The position numbers were made by a program, and so were the translations under genes. The notes beneath the pieces were generated by a model that saw only the letters and a list, made by a program, of their open reading frames with translations, did no database searches and had not been told where the DNA came from. Shown piece after piece: positions 19,610 to 30,214 of a DNA stretch of 64,000 bases; position 1 is the stretch's first letter; each line of letters opens with the position of its first letter. The stretch comes from Phymorhynchus buccinoides. Lineage: Eukaryota; Mollusca; Gastropoda; Neogastropoda; Raphitomidae. The stretch is taken from assembly GCA_017654935.2 (NCBI GenBank), contig CM065682.1, forward strand, positions 81,273,247-81,337,246. Direction: 5' to 3'.

Positions 19610-20343
19610 GAAACCAGACAAAGATGATAGGGTTAGGATCAGCCTAGAGTTGTTGTCATGAAACTGAAAGAAACCAGACTTTGAGATCAAGAGTCATAAA
19701 CATGAAGAGAATAGGATTAGAATCAGCCTAGGGTTGTTGTGAGTAAACTGAAAACAAACCCCAGACTTTTAGATCGAGACTCATCAACACGAAAAGGATA
19801 GGGCTAGGATCAGCTTAGGGTTGTTGTCATGAAACAGAAAGAAACCAGACTTTGAGATCGAGAGTTGTAAACACGAAGAGCATAGGGTTAGGATCAGGCC
19901 AAGATTGTTGTCATGAAACTGATGAAAACCAGACTTTGAGATTGAGAATCATAAACACGAAGAGAATAGGGTTAGGATCAGCCTAGGAGTGTTGTCATAA
20001 AACTAAAATAAACCAGACTTTGTAATTGAGAGTCGTAAACGCAAAGAATATAGGGTTAAGATGAGCCTAGGGTTGTCAGTAAACTGAAAAGAAGCAGACT
20101 TTGAGATCGAGAATCATAAACATGAAGAAGATCAGGTTAGGATCAGTCTAGGGTTGTGGTCATTAAACTGACAAAAAGCAGACTTTGAGATAGAGAATCA
20201 TAAACACAAAGAGGAGAGGGGTAGGATCAGCCTAGCGTTGTCATGAAACTGAAAGAAACCAGACTCTGAGATTGAGAGTCATAAACATGAACAGAAAAGG
20301 GTTAGGATCAGCCTAGGTTTGTTGTCATGAAACTGAAAAGAAC

Positions 20344-20535
20344 CAGACTTTTTAAAATGTTATTGCTGTCCCATATGCTGGGTCGTACAGTGGCGTTGCT
20401 CCTACGCTGCTCATTCTGAATCCCAAAGCGCAGCTACACCCTGGCTTGTTCAAATCGCAGAACCCGAGACCAGCCATCCAAGGGGAGCGAATCTTTGTAA
20501 GCCGTCAGAAAGCAAACAACCGAGGAAGAACTAGA
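20344..20535. mobile_element. ~190-bp insertion in the satellite, possible SINE fragment
   Basis: Non-satellite sequence between two satellite units. It contains CTTGTTCAAATCGCAGAAC, with a tRNA B-box-like GTTCAAATC, but I find no convincing A box or tail. The SINE label is tentative. Confidence 0.3.
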
Positions 20536-20644
20536 CTTTGAGATCGAGTCAAAATACAAAGACGATAGAGCTAGGATCAGCCTAGGGTTATTGTCATGAA
20601 ACTGAAAGAAACCAGACTTTGAAATCGAGAGTAATAAACATGAA

Positions 20645-21410
20645 GACAACTTTTATAGCGCCTAATCTTTAAGCTCTAAGCGCTTTACAGAAATCACTAA
20701 AATGAATAGTAAACACAATGAACAAAAAGTATACATCAAACATTGACCAACACCCCCCTTCCCTGATCCCTCAGTCAATTTCTCAATCACGCCCAAATAA
20801 TGAATGACATAATCTACAGTACACTTTCGCAACCAACTTGAAACACTCACACTGATGGACACTTAAAGACGCCCAGGCCGCACTATTAACAAATCACACC
20901 CACACCCACACTTATAACGATAGAGAGAGAAAGAGAACAAGAGAGAGAGAGAGAGAGACAAGACATACAGACAGAGAAAGACAGAGATGGAGACACAGAG
21001 AGTCGGACAGAGGGACAGACAGAGAAAGAGAGAAGAGAGAGACACACAAACAGAGACAGAGATATATAGGACTGAAATACAGTTGCATGCATCATAAAAT
21101 AACAACTTACTATCATTTGTACATACAATAGTCACAAAAAAGGCACATTATATTCAATATTAATAAACATCCCCCCCCCCCCCCCCCCCCCACACACACC
21201 GACACGCGCGCGCGCACGCACACACGCGCATACACACAAACACACACAGACACACACGATCAGTGGAAAAACATTAAATGAATGACACTCACACACATAC
21301 TAATAAAATAGCATTTTAAAACACTTATAACGTAAAATCATTTTAAAACAGTGAGACAAAATGGATAAAGAAATAAAAATACACAAGTACATAAAATGTA
21401 CTCCTGTAAT
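20645..21410 (-). mobile_element. L2-type LINE 3' tail inserted in the satellite
   Basis: Starts with TTTTATAGCGCCTAATCTTT and CTCTAAGCGCTTTAC, the reverse complement of the 3' terminus seen at 18940-19012. It continues about 765 bases with an AG-rich run (20925-21060), a C run (21172-21190) and a CG/CA run (21191-21255). Satellite units flank both sides. Only non-coding LINE sequence is present. Confidence 0.7.
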
Positions 21411-23575
21411 GTAAACACGAAAATAATAGAGGATAGGGTTAGGATCAGCTTAGGGTTATTGACATGACACTGAAAATAACCAGACTTTGAGATCGAGAGC
21501 CATACAAATTAATAGAGTAGGGCTAGGATCAGCCTAGAGTTATTGTCATAAAACTGAAAGAAACCAGACTTTGACTTTTGAGACAGTCATAAACACGACG
21601 AGAGTAGGGTTAGGGTTAGCCTAGGGTTATTGTCATCAAACTGAAATAAACCAAACTTTGACATCAAGAGTCGTAAACATGAAAAGAATAGAGGGGTTAG
21701 GATCAACTTGGGTTGTTGTGAAACTGAAAAGAACCAGACTTTGAGATCGAGTGCGATAAAAAATGAATCTGATACGGCAAGGCTCATCCTATAGTCATTG
21801 TCAAGAAATTGAAATAAATCAGATTTTGAGATCGAGAATCATAAACACTTAAAGTTTAGGGTTAGGATCAGCCTAGAGTTGTTGTCATAAAACTGAACAG
21901 AACCAGACTTTGAGATTGAGTAGTAAACACAAAGAGAGTAGGGTTAGGATCAGCCTAGGGTTATTGTCATAAAACTGAGAGAAACCAGACTTTGAGATCA
22001 AGAGTAGTAAACATGAAGAAAATAAGGCTAGGATCAGCCTAGGGATGTCATGAAAATGAAAGAAACCATACTTTGAGATCAAGTCATAAACATGAAGAGG
22101 ATAGGGTTAGGATCAGCCTAGGGTTGTTGTTGTATAAACTGAAAAGAATCAGACTTTGAGATCGAGAGTCGTAAACATGACAAGGTTAGGATCAGCCAAG
22201 GGTTGTCATGAAATTGAAAGAAAGCAGACTTTGAGATCGAGGGTCATAAACATGAAGAAGATAGGGTTAAGATCAGCCTAGGGTTGTTGTGAAACTGAAA
22301 AGAACCAGACTTTGAGAGATCGAGAGCCATAAAATTGAATAGGATAGGGCTAAGGTCAGCCTAGGGTTATTGTCGTGAAACTAAAAAGAACCAGACTTTG
22401 AGATCGAGAGTCGTAAACACGTAGATGATATGGTTAGGATCAGCTTAGGTTTGTTGTCATGAAACTGAAAAGAAAGAGACTTTGAGATCGAGAGTCTTAA
22501 ACATGAAGAGGATAAGGTTAGGATCAGCCTAAGGATGTTGTCATGAAACTGAAAAGAACCAGACTTTGAGATCGAGAATCATAAACATGAAGAGGATAGG
22601 GTTAGGATCAGCCTAGGTTTATTGTCATGAAGCTGAAAGAAGCCAGACTTTGAGATTGATGGTCATAAACATGAAGAGAATAAGGGTAGTATCAGCCTTA
22701 AGTTGTTGACAGGGAGGGTTGTTGTAACGAAACTGAAAAGAACCAGACTTTGAGATCAAGTCATAAACACAAAGAAGATTGGGTTAGGATCAGCCTAGGG
22801 TTATTGCCATGAAACTGAAAGAAACCAGACTTTGACATCGAGAACCGAAACACGAAGAGGATAGGGTTAGGATCAGCCTAGGGTTGTTGTCATTAAACTG
22901 AAAAGAACCAGACTTTGAGTTTAAGAATCATAAACAATGTAGGGGATAGGGCTAGGATCAGCTTAGAGTTGTCATGAAACTAAAAAGAACCAGACTTTGA
23001 GATCGAGAGTCGCAATCATGAATATGATACGGTTAGGATCAGCCTATACATGTTGTCATGAAACTGAAATAAACCAGATTTTGAGATCGAGTCATAAACA
23101 TGAAGAGGATATGGTTACGATCAGCCTAGGGTAGTTGTGAAACTGTAAAGAACCAGACTTTGATACTGAGAGCCATACAAATGAATAGGATAGGGCCAGG
23201 ATCAGCCTAGGGTTATTGTCATAAAACTGGGGAAAAAAAACATACTTCGAGATCGAGAGTCGTACGAAGAGGATAGGGTTAGGATCAGCCTACGGTTGTT
23301 GTCATTAAACTGAAAAGAACCAGACTTTGAGATCGAGAATCATAAACATGATGGAGGATAGGGTTAGGATCAGCCTTGGGTTGTCATGAACCTGAAAAGA
23401 ATCAGACTTTGAGATCGAGAGTCTGAAGAGAACAGGGCTAGGATCAGCCTAGGGTTGTTGTCATGAAACTGAGAGAAACCAGACTTTGACTTTTGAGATA
23501 GAGTCATAAACACAACGAGAGTATGGTTAGGCTCAGCCTACGGTTGTGTGAATGAAACTGAAAAGAACCAAACTT

Positions 23576-24271
23576 GGCTCATGTTCATCTTTGACTGTCA
23601 AATGATTGTGTCCGTCTGCTAACCTTTGTACTAGGCCTATAGAGACTTACCCTGCTTCCATAGCTTTTGGTCAGATTGCTAGGCTAAAGCATATTCATGA
23701 GTCTCTCAACGATCGTGTGATGCACACGGATGAAGAAGAAAGGGGGCGGGGTCAAGGAATAGTCAACTGATAAATGAACGTGAGGATAGAAGAATGTAAA
23801 ATCCATCCGTAAGTATTTCTTCAAAATAAAGGGTTTGATGAATTTACAATGCCAAGCAATACAGAAAGAAAAAATGTTGTTTCTAATATCCGAGTAATAG
23901 CAAAACGAACAGCTTTGCTTCACAGTATACTCCCCCCCCCCCCACCCCCCCCCCCCCCCAAGAGAATATCGTCTGCTAAATGAAATCCATTTGACATGAT
24001 ACATTTCGCTTTGTTTTGAGGCCCTGTAAAGGTTTTTCCTGCCAAAAAGGCGAAACATAAAAATGTTAAGTGTGCAGTCATTTTACTGTTGTTTTTGTTA
24101 TTATCATGATGAATGCATTTTTTTAATTTATCTTTTTTTGACAATGCACTTGCTGTGATTTAGCAAGTTTGGCAATGCACTTCTGTGATTTTGCAAAGGC
24201 TTAAGCAGACGACAGTGAAGGGGTGGGGTGGAGCGTGGCCGACAGTAGCTTAGTATAGTTAGCGATTGACA

Positions 24272-24305
<34 letters not shown>

Positions 24306-24326
24306 AGGGTGTACAAGAATGTTTAA
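23576..24326. repeat. Direct-repeat block (copy 1) and poly-C/poly-G tracts
   Basis: Positions about 23985-24215 (GAGGCCCTGTAAAGGTTTTTCC ... AATGCACTTGCTGTGATTT ... CACTTCTGTGATTTTGCAAA) match 25288-25500 in the same orientation. A C run lies at 23932-23959 and a G run at 24274-24304. The GCATATTCATGAG block near 23690 recurs near 26223. No gene seen. Confidence 0.7.
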
Positions 24327-25281
24327 AGGTGGACCCTGACGGATGAGTTTTTGCAAGAAACATGTCGAGATCACCAGAAAGACAGCCTTTTCAAGGATCA
24401 GAAAAGTCACTTTGCTCTGGTTTCCTAGAAATTAAACTGTAAAAACAGCGTGATTCCTCTTTGGCAGAGATACTGGAGAAAAGCCATTTTGGATGGGGTG
24501 GGTGAAGTTCACTCATTGTGGTTGAAGCGTTTTCTTTTTTTGTAGTGCAGTAACAAACAAAATGGATCTGGTTCTTTTGTTGTGAGTAAAACTCCTTTAG
24601 ATAAACGGGTAAAGGTAAAGATGTGCCCCCCCCCCCTGCATTTCTCGGTTAATTGCAATTTTCCGTTTTTGCCTTTCTTACCAAACATAAAGCTGTATTT
24701 TATGAACATTTTTAGCTAATAACCTTTTTGGAATACTAACCCTAGCCCTAAGCTTAACCTTGCCACCCACCCAACCCTACAAAACGGAAAAACGCAATCA
24801 ACCACGACTGTGACAAATGACGCCGTACACTGCAGTACATGGGGGGGATAGGTGGGAGGGGGGGGGGGGTCCTATTAGATAATGGCCTAGGGTTATGGGA
24901 TAGGGTTAGTATTCAAAAAAGGTTATTAGCTAAAAAAAAAGGTTAATGAAATACAGCTTTATGCTTAGTAAGCAAAAACGGCAAAATGGAATTAACCGAG
25001 AAATGCATGGGGGGGTGGCACATCTTGACCTTAATTTTTTTTTTTTTAATGCTTGTATTGCAAAACTTTCGTGCAAACGATTTAGCAGCCATCAGAAAAG
25101 AGACAGCGCTCGCCTTCTCTTTGAGTGAAAGCATTTGACTTCCTGCTCCTCCGCCAAAGAGGAATCGCCGATTTGACTTATAGGAAACCAGAGCAAAGTG
25201 AGTGTTGCAATCTCTGTAAAGGGTGTTTTCCTGGTGATCTCGGCGTGTTTCTTACAAAAACTCATAAGTCAGAGTGCCCCT
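24327..25281. mobile_element. 955-bp TTAA-flanked foldback element
   Basis: TTAA at 24323-24326 and 25282-25285 flank ends AGGTGGACCCTGACGGATGAG and the reverse complement of AGGGGCACTCTGACTTATGAG. Almost the whole element folds on itself: TTTGCTCTGGTTTCCTA, CCTCTTTGGC, CATTTCTCGGTTAATT and GCTAATAACCTTTTTGGAAT each have an inverted partner in the other half. The loop contains a G-rich run at 24841-24870. No transposase is present. TTAA duplication is typical of piggyBac-type insertion, but foldback structure alone does not prove the superfamily. Confidence 0.8.
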
Positions 25282-25500
25282 TTAACGGTGTGCCATTTGA
25301 GGCCCTGAAAAGGTTTTTCCCGCCTAAAAGGCGAGGACGAAAAATGTTTGTTTTTTTTTTTTTTTTTGTGCAGTCCTTTTATTATTTTTGTTGTCATTTT
25401 TATGATGAATGCAGCTTTTATTTATTTTTAACAATGCACTTGCTGTGATTTTGCAAAAGTTTAGCAATGCACTTCTGTGATTTTGCAAAGTTTTAGTAAT
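25282..25500 (+). repeat. Direct-repeat block, copy 2
   Basis: Matches 23985-24215 in the same orientation (GAGGCCCTGAAAAGG ... ACAATGCACTTGCTGTGATT ... CACTTCTGTGATTTTGCAAA). The foldback element lies between the two copies. Confidence 0.7.
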
Positions 25501-26574
25501 GGTGGTTGTACACTTTTTAAAAAATGCCAAAATGAGGATGGGCCCTGTCAAGGGTATTATCATCATACAATTCACGCCTCGTTCTTACAACACAAAATTT
25601 GTTTCATAATTCTCTTTGCAGAAGCGTAATAATACACAACTTTAATGTAAAATCGTTTGGCTTTCAAAATTCTGCAATTTTTTTGCATGCTATTCGTATG
25701 CTATGCATAATATTTTTTGGGACATGCAAGTTTAAGCAGACGACACAAACTCCAGTGAAAGCAAGACTGCTTACGCACAGAGAGAGAGAGAGAGAGATGA
25801 ATAATGAGGTTTAGCAGACGACAGCAACTCCAGTGAAGAAAGTGTGGTGGAAGCACGCACGCACTAGGCCCTACTAGCCTAGCCTAGTTAAGAGAGAGAG
25901 AGAGAGAGAATTGAATTGAATGAAATTTTATTTATAGAGGGTAATAGAGTAAGCAATAACATGCTTTTGTTTTGCTTTGTGTGTGTGTGAGTGAGAGAGA
26001 GAGAGAGAGAGAATCAGACAGGACAGAGACAGGCAGACAGACAGACAGAGACGGAGAGCAGGGAGAGAGGCAGGAAAAGGCAGAGACAAAAAAGAGATAG
26101 TATGTGGAAACAAAATTGGAAGCCGTGCAAGGCAGAGAAAAAGAAACGGAGAGAGAGATTGATGCAGTCACAGCCTAACTCTGTAGGTTAACATGTTCTG
26201 GTCACCAGTCTGTTAGGCTGATGCATATTCATGAGGTTCTCAATGATCCACCAGAAAAACGCGTCGCACCCACGGACCTACATTACATGTAGAGTCGCAC
26301 GCTCAATTAAAAAGGGCAGACAAGCTTCAATGACAAAGGGAAGACAACTCTGATGCGCCCAGCAGGTCACGTGCTCATCCATGGAACTGGACCCAAATCA
26401 CGTGATCTTCACAGGCAAAAGTCACGTGATCCCCTTTCCAAAATTAATCTTGGCAGCCTCCAACAAGGGTGCGTGTCCTCCTGTTTCACCCCCCCCCCCC
26501 CCCCCCCCCCCCCCTGGTCACCTTCCCATCTCTCCAGTCCAGTCTCTAAGATCAGTCTCTAAAACCCACCAAGT
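25501..26574. other. No gene seen; AG microsatellites and poly-C
   Basis: AG runs at about 25780-25797, 25892-25909 and 25990-26012, and a C run at 26488-26514. Two copies of GCAGACGACA..AACTCCAGTGAA occur near 25738 and 25815. Confidence 0.5.
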
Positions 26575-27100
26575 CCTTTGACACAAAGAAGCAAGTGGAC
26601 GTTGCCGTCCTTGACCTCAGTAAGGCCTGTGACCTCACCGCAAACTCCTTGAGAAGCTGGACTACTATGGTGTTCGAGGGCCTATTCACTCCTGGCTGAC
26701 ACATTTCCTGACAAAGAGGACGATGAAGGTGGTACTTGAAGTTGAACTACTAGTTGAAGGCGAGGCATCAGATGAGGTGGCAGTGGAATCGGGCACAGTC
26801 CTTGGCCCCTTGCTGTTCTTGTGCCATCTAAATGATCTGCCGGACTCTGTGAAATCGACAGTGAGGCTGTTCGCGGATGACTGTCTTCTGTACAGAGAAA
26901 TCAACAGCTTCCAAGACCATCTCATGCTCCAAGACGACCTACACCAAACTTGAGGTCTGGGCTGAACAGTGGGGCATGCGCTTTAACACATCCAAGTGCA
27001 CCATCCTTCCCATCAGACAAACATCCCAGTTCCTGTACAAACTGAACGGGACTCCACTTCAACAAGTCCAGCAATGCCTTGGTGTGCACCTGTCATCAGA
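26575..27100 (+). pseudogene. CR1/Jockey-group reverse transcriptase fragment
   Basis: Plus-strand pieces in several frames: DVAVLDLSKACD (motif A region, Ala-Phe-Asp changed to Ala-Cys-Asp), MKVVLE, then VESGTVLGPLLFLCHLNDLP with the usual PQG missing, LFADDCLLYREI with both Asp intact, and after another frameshift EVWAEQWGMRFNTSKC and QQCLGVHLSSDL. At least two frameshifts and a tail cut at about 27100-27130, where it abuts a Penelope-like element on the opposite strand. The same breaks occur in the mirror copy. Dead fragment; clade within the CR1/Jockey group not resolved. Confidence 0.75.
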
Positions 27101-27104
27101 CCTG

Positions 27105-28436
27105 CATGCTCCTTGCAGACCACACATTTTTTAGAGCATTTCGAAAACCCAGGGGCAGAGTTGGGGATGTGTCTGGGTAAGGCCGATGGCATGAGGATGT
27201 TTTTGAGGGAGCGACTGTTTCTTAGTCCCAAAATGGGTGGCTGGGGAATTGCTCCTTTAAGCCTAGTGTTATTGAGGAGAACGTTCTGGTGGAGCTCATG
27301 AAGCCATAGGCGGAGTGGGGGGTTACCGGGATTGTACGTCACAATGACGGGTGTTCTAGGGTTGGTTGCCTTAGGCTTGTAGGAGAGAGTGTCTGAGCGT
27401 GGGACGTTTCTGACTTTGTCCAGAGCATTCTGGAGAACCTTGGGTTTGTATCCCCTGAGCAACAGATATTGGTACATTTGCTCTGAGCGGACCTCAAAAT
27501 CTTGGGGTTTGGAGCAGATGCGTTTGGTCCTTAAGAGCTGACTGTATGGGAGATTAATTGTACAGTGAGAAGGGTGACGTGAACTGTAGTGTAGGTAGGC
27601 GTGTGAGTCTGTGGGTTTGGTGTGGAGGTCAGTCTCAATGAAACTATTGTCCAGTGAGACTTGGGACGTCCAGAAATGGTAGTTGGTAAGTGGAAGAAGA
27701 GTATGTGAATTTGATGGTGGGATGAACACTGTTGATATAGGACAGGAAGGTTTCGAGTTCAGATTGTGATTTGGTCCAGAGAAGGAAAATGTAATCTATG
27801 AAGCGTTTCCAGAAATCAGAAGGCACAGAGACAGGACTGTTGGAAAGTAGATTGGTTTCTAACCACCCCATGAAGAGGTTTGCCACTGCTGGGGCCATGG
27901 GCGTACCCATAGCAGTTCCTGATATTTGGTGGTAGACTATTCCCTCGAAAGTAAAGTAATTGTTTAAGAGCACGTGGTTGACTATTTCAAGAACTGTCTT
28001 TGAAGGGGGAACGTTGGAATCGTCAGTCTGTTGGAGATAGTGTTTAGCAGCGTCATTAAGGTCTTTGTGGGGTATATTTGAGTAGAGTCCAACGACGTCA
28101 ATTGTCACTAGTGTAACGTCAGAGAAGGGGCCGTGTTTGAGGTTCCAGTCCTGGATGATTTTCAAGAAATGGGTAGTGTCTTGAATGAAACCTGGGGAGG
28201 GAAGAGACTGTGTCCCGTAGCCAATGGTCTACGAGGGCAGAAAGTTTTTCCGTTGGCCCACCCAGCCCTGACACTATAGGTCTCCCAGGAGGTTTTTGTA
28301 GGGACTTGTGAATGTTTGGGAGGTGATAAAACAAGGGTGTCTTAGCATCTCGTATGTCCGTGACAGCCCACCTATGGGTAGTAGCATCTATAATACCTTT
28401 GGCTAGGAGATCATCGGTGAGATAATTGCTGAGCAC
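27105..28436 (-). pseudogene. Penelope-like element reverse transcriptase, catalytic Asp lost
   Basis: Minus-strand frames read as a Penelope-like reverse transcriptase: FYHLPNIHK, PGRPIVSG, TIDVVGLYSNIPH (motif A), GTAMGTPMAPAVANLFMG (motif B), and RFIDYIFLLW where the family has IDDIF, so the second catalytic Asp is Tyr. After a frameshift near 27690 (shared by both arms) the frame TDLHTKPTDSHAYLHYSSRH to CSKKCVVCKEH covers the thumb and the Cys-rich linker that precedes the GIY-YIG endonuclease. That endonuclease is missing because the element is cut at about 27105. A one-base insertion near 28190 breaks the N-terminal part here but not in the mirror copy. The 5' side is replaced by a minisatellite. 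Confidence 0.85.
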
Positions 28437-29275
28437 TGCTGTTCATGGTGGTCGGAGCACTGCTGTTCATGGTCGGAGCACTGCTGTTCATGGTGGTCGG
28501 AGCACTGCTGATCATGGTGGTCGGAGCACTGCTGTTCATGGTGGTCGGAGCACTGCTAGCTGTTCATGGTGGTCGGAGCACTGTTGTTCATGGTGGTCGG
28601 AGCACTGCTGTTCATGGTGGTCGGAGCACTGCTGTTCATGGTGGTCGGAGCACTGCTGATCATGGTGGTCGGAGCACTGCTGTTCATGGTGGTCGGAGCA
28701 CTGCTGTTCATGGTGGTCGGAGCACTGCTGTTCATGGTGGTCGGAGCACTGCTGTTCATGGTCGGAGCACTGCTGTTCATGGTCGGAGCACTGCTGTTCA
28801 TGGTGGTCGGAGCACTGCTGTTCATGGTGGTCGGAGCACTGCTGTTCATGGTCGGAGCACTGCTGTTCATGGTGGTCGGAGCACTGCTGTTCATGGTGGT
28901 CGAGGCACTGCTGTTCATGGTGGTCGGAGCACAGCTGTTCATGGTGGTCGGAGCACTGCTGTTCATGGTGGTCGGAGCACTGCTGATCATGGTGGTCGGA
29001 GCACTGCTGTTCATGGTCGGAGCACTGCTGTTCATGGTCGGAGCACTGCTGTTCATGGTGGTCGGAGCACTGCTGTTCATGGTGGTCGGAGCACTGCTGT
29101 TCATGGTCGGAGCACTGCTGTTCATGGTGGTCGGAGCACTGCTGTTCATGGTGGTCGGAGCACTGCTGTTCATGGTGGTCGGAGCACTGCTGATCATGGT
29201 GGTCGGAGCACTGCTGTTCATGGTGGTCGGAGCACTGCTGATCATGGTGGTCGGAGCACTGCTGTTCATGGTCGG
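28437..29275. repeat. 21/24-bp minisatellite, about 36 units
   Basis: Units GCTGTTCATGGTGGTCGGAGCACT (24) or the same lacking one GGT (21). Some have GATCATGG, and one has an AGCT insertion near 28557. Because both lengths are multiples of three, four or more frames stay open for 280-307 codons (STAVHGGR, ALLFMVVG, SSAPTTMN), an automatic result of the unit and not evidence of a gene. The array abuts the 5' end of the Penelope-like reverse transcriptase. Confidence 0.95.
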
Positions 29276-29588
29276 AACAGTACTGAATCCATCTTCAAAA
29301 CCTGTGTTTAACATAAAGTTTTGTTCATTAAAAAATACAGCAAACAAACAACTACACGACAAAGTGCAAAGTGACGTTATTTTATTCACAAGACTGAGAC
29401 AAAACAAAACTACTGGATGCTTTCGGCGAATGCGCTTTTATCAACACAGACAAACAATTAAACAATTAAACAGCAAACAGCAAATTTAGCAAAAGGAGCA
29501 AAAAGTAGGCAACAGAAGGAGCAAAAAACATCAAGAATGAAAGGCTAGACCGCAAGTTTCGTTGGTTTATCTCCGTTAAAAAATCAAA
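29276..29588 (-). other. Flank of the minisatellite; possible 5' region of the Penelope-like element
   Basis: Shared with 31696-31939 up to 29539, after which the copies diverge. On the minus strand it contains GTTGATAAAAGCGCATTCGC and then CGAAAG, a TGAT..CGAAA arrangement faintly like a decayed hammerhead core. The conserved C and G of the hammerhead core are changed, so this is only a hint. No gene seen. Confidence 0.3.
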
Positions 29589-30088
29589 NNNNNNNNNNNN
29601 NNNNNNNNNNNNNNNNNNNNNNNNNNNNNNNNNNNNNNNNNNNNNNNNNNNNNNNNNNNNNNNNNNNNNNNNNNNNNNNNNNNNNNNNNNNNNNNNNNNN
29701 NNNNNNNNNNNNNNNNNNNNNNNNNNNNNNNNNNNNNNNNNNNNNNNNNNNNNNNNNNNNNNNNNNNNNNNNNNNNNNNNNNNNNNNNNNNNNNNNNNNN
29801 NNNNNNNNNNNNNNNNNNNNNNNNNNNNNNNNNNNNNNNNNNNNNNNNNNNNNNNNNNNNNNNNNNNNNNNNNNNNNNNNNNNNNNNNNNNNNNNNNNNN
29901 NNNNNNNNNNNNNNNNNNNNNNNNNNNNNNNNNNNNNNNNNNNNNNNNNNNNNNNNNNNNNNNNNNNNNNNNNNNNNNNNNNNNNNNNNNNNNNNNNNNN
30001 NNNNNNNNNNNNNNNNNNNNNNNNNNNNNNNNNNNNNNNNNNNNNNNNNNNNNNNNNNNNNNNNNNNNNNNNNNNNNNNNNNNNNNNN
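29589..30088. other. Assembly gap of exactly 500 N
   Basis: Run of 500 N. A round fixed length marks a scaffold join of unknown true size. It lies at the centre of the inverted repeat, so the apparent head-to-head arrangement rests on a scaffolding decision and not on continuous sequence. Confidence 0.99.
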
Positions 30089-30173
30089 AATGTATCGTCA
30101 GAAGTGATAGTGATGTCCTGCTACGCACCAGACCAGATCCATATCCATAAATATAGGGCGAAGGGAAGAAACA

Positions 30174-30214
<41 letters not shown>

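Larger units (their letters stand above)
19610..23575 (+). repeat. ~84-bp degenerate satellite, about 38 units
   Basis: Units of about 84 bases with the consensus order AGGGTTAGGATCAGCCTAGG, GTTGTTGTCATGAAACTGAA, ACCAGACTTTGAGATCGAGA and GTCATAAACATGAAGAGGAT. Unit lengths vary through small deletions and units differ at many sites, so it is an old array. It is interrupted at 20344-20535 and 20645-21410. GGGTTAGG recurs in most units but is embedded in the longer unit, so it is not telomeric. Confidence 0.9.
6133..29539 (+). repeat. Left arm of a ~23.4-kb inverted repeat
   Basis: Every feature from 6133 to about 29539 has a reverse-complement partner in 31696-54994. The sum of partner coordinates drifts only from about 61132 to 61210, so gene order, insertions and even boundaries of nested MITEs are preserved. 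Sampled stretches differ by scattered single-base changes, one-base indels and homopolymer or minisatellite length. Homology stops near 29539, about 50 bases before the N gap. The arm is either a true palindrome arm or one allele of a locus placed twice. Confidence 0.95.

Noticed and set aside
20344..20535. tRNA gene or intact tRNA-SINE
   Set aside because: Only a B-box-like GTTCAAATC is visible; there is no convincing A box, cloverleaf or tail.
19610..23575. Telomeric or interstitial telomere sequence suggested by GGGTTAGG
   Set aside because: The hexamer occurs once per 84-bp unit within a longer non-telomeric consensus; there are no tandem TTAGGG repeats.
25991..26191. Arg/Glu-rich open frames in 25991-26191, 30104-30331 and 30518-30865
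   Set aside because: They are translations of AG-rich simple sequence.
28445..29489. Open frames of 280-307 codons over the 21/24-bp array (STAVHGGR, ALLFMVVG, SSAPTTMN), resembling a mucin- or membrane-type repeat protein
   Set aside because: Unit lengths are multiples of three, so several frames on both strands are open automatically. The mirror array has an extra base that shifts all frames, showing no coding constraint.
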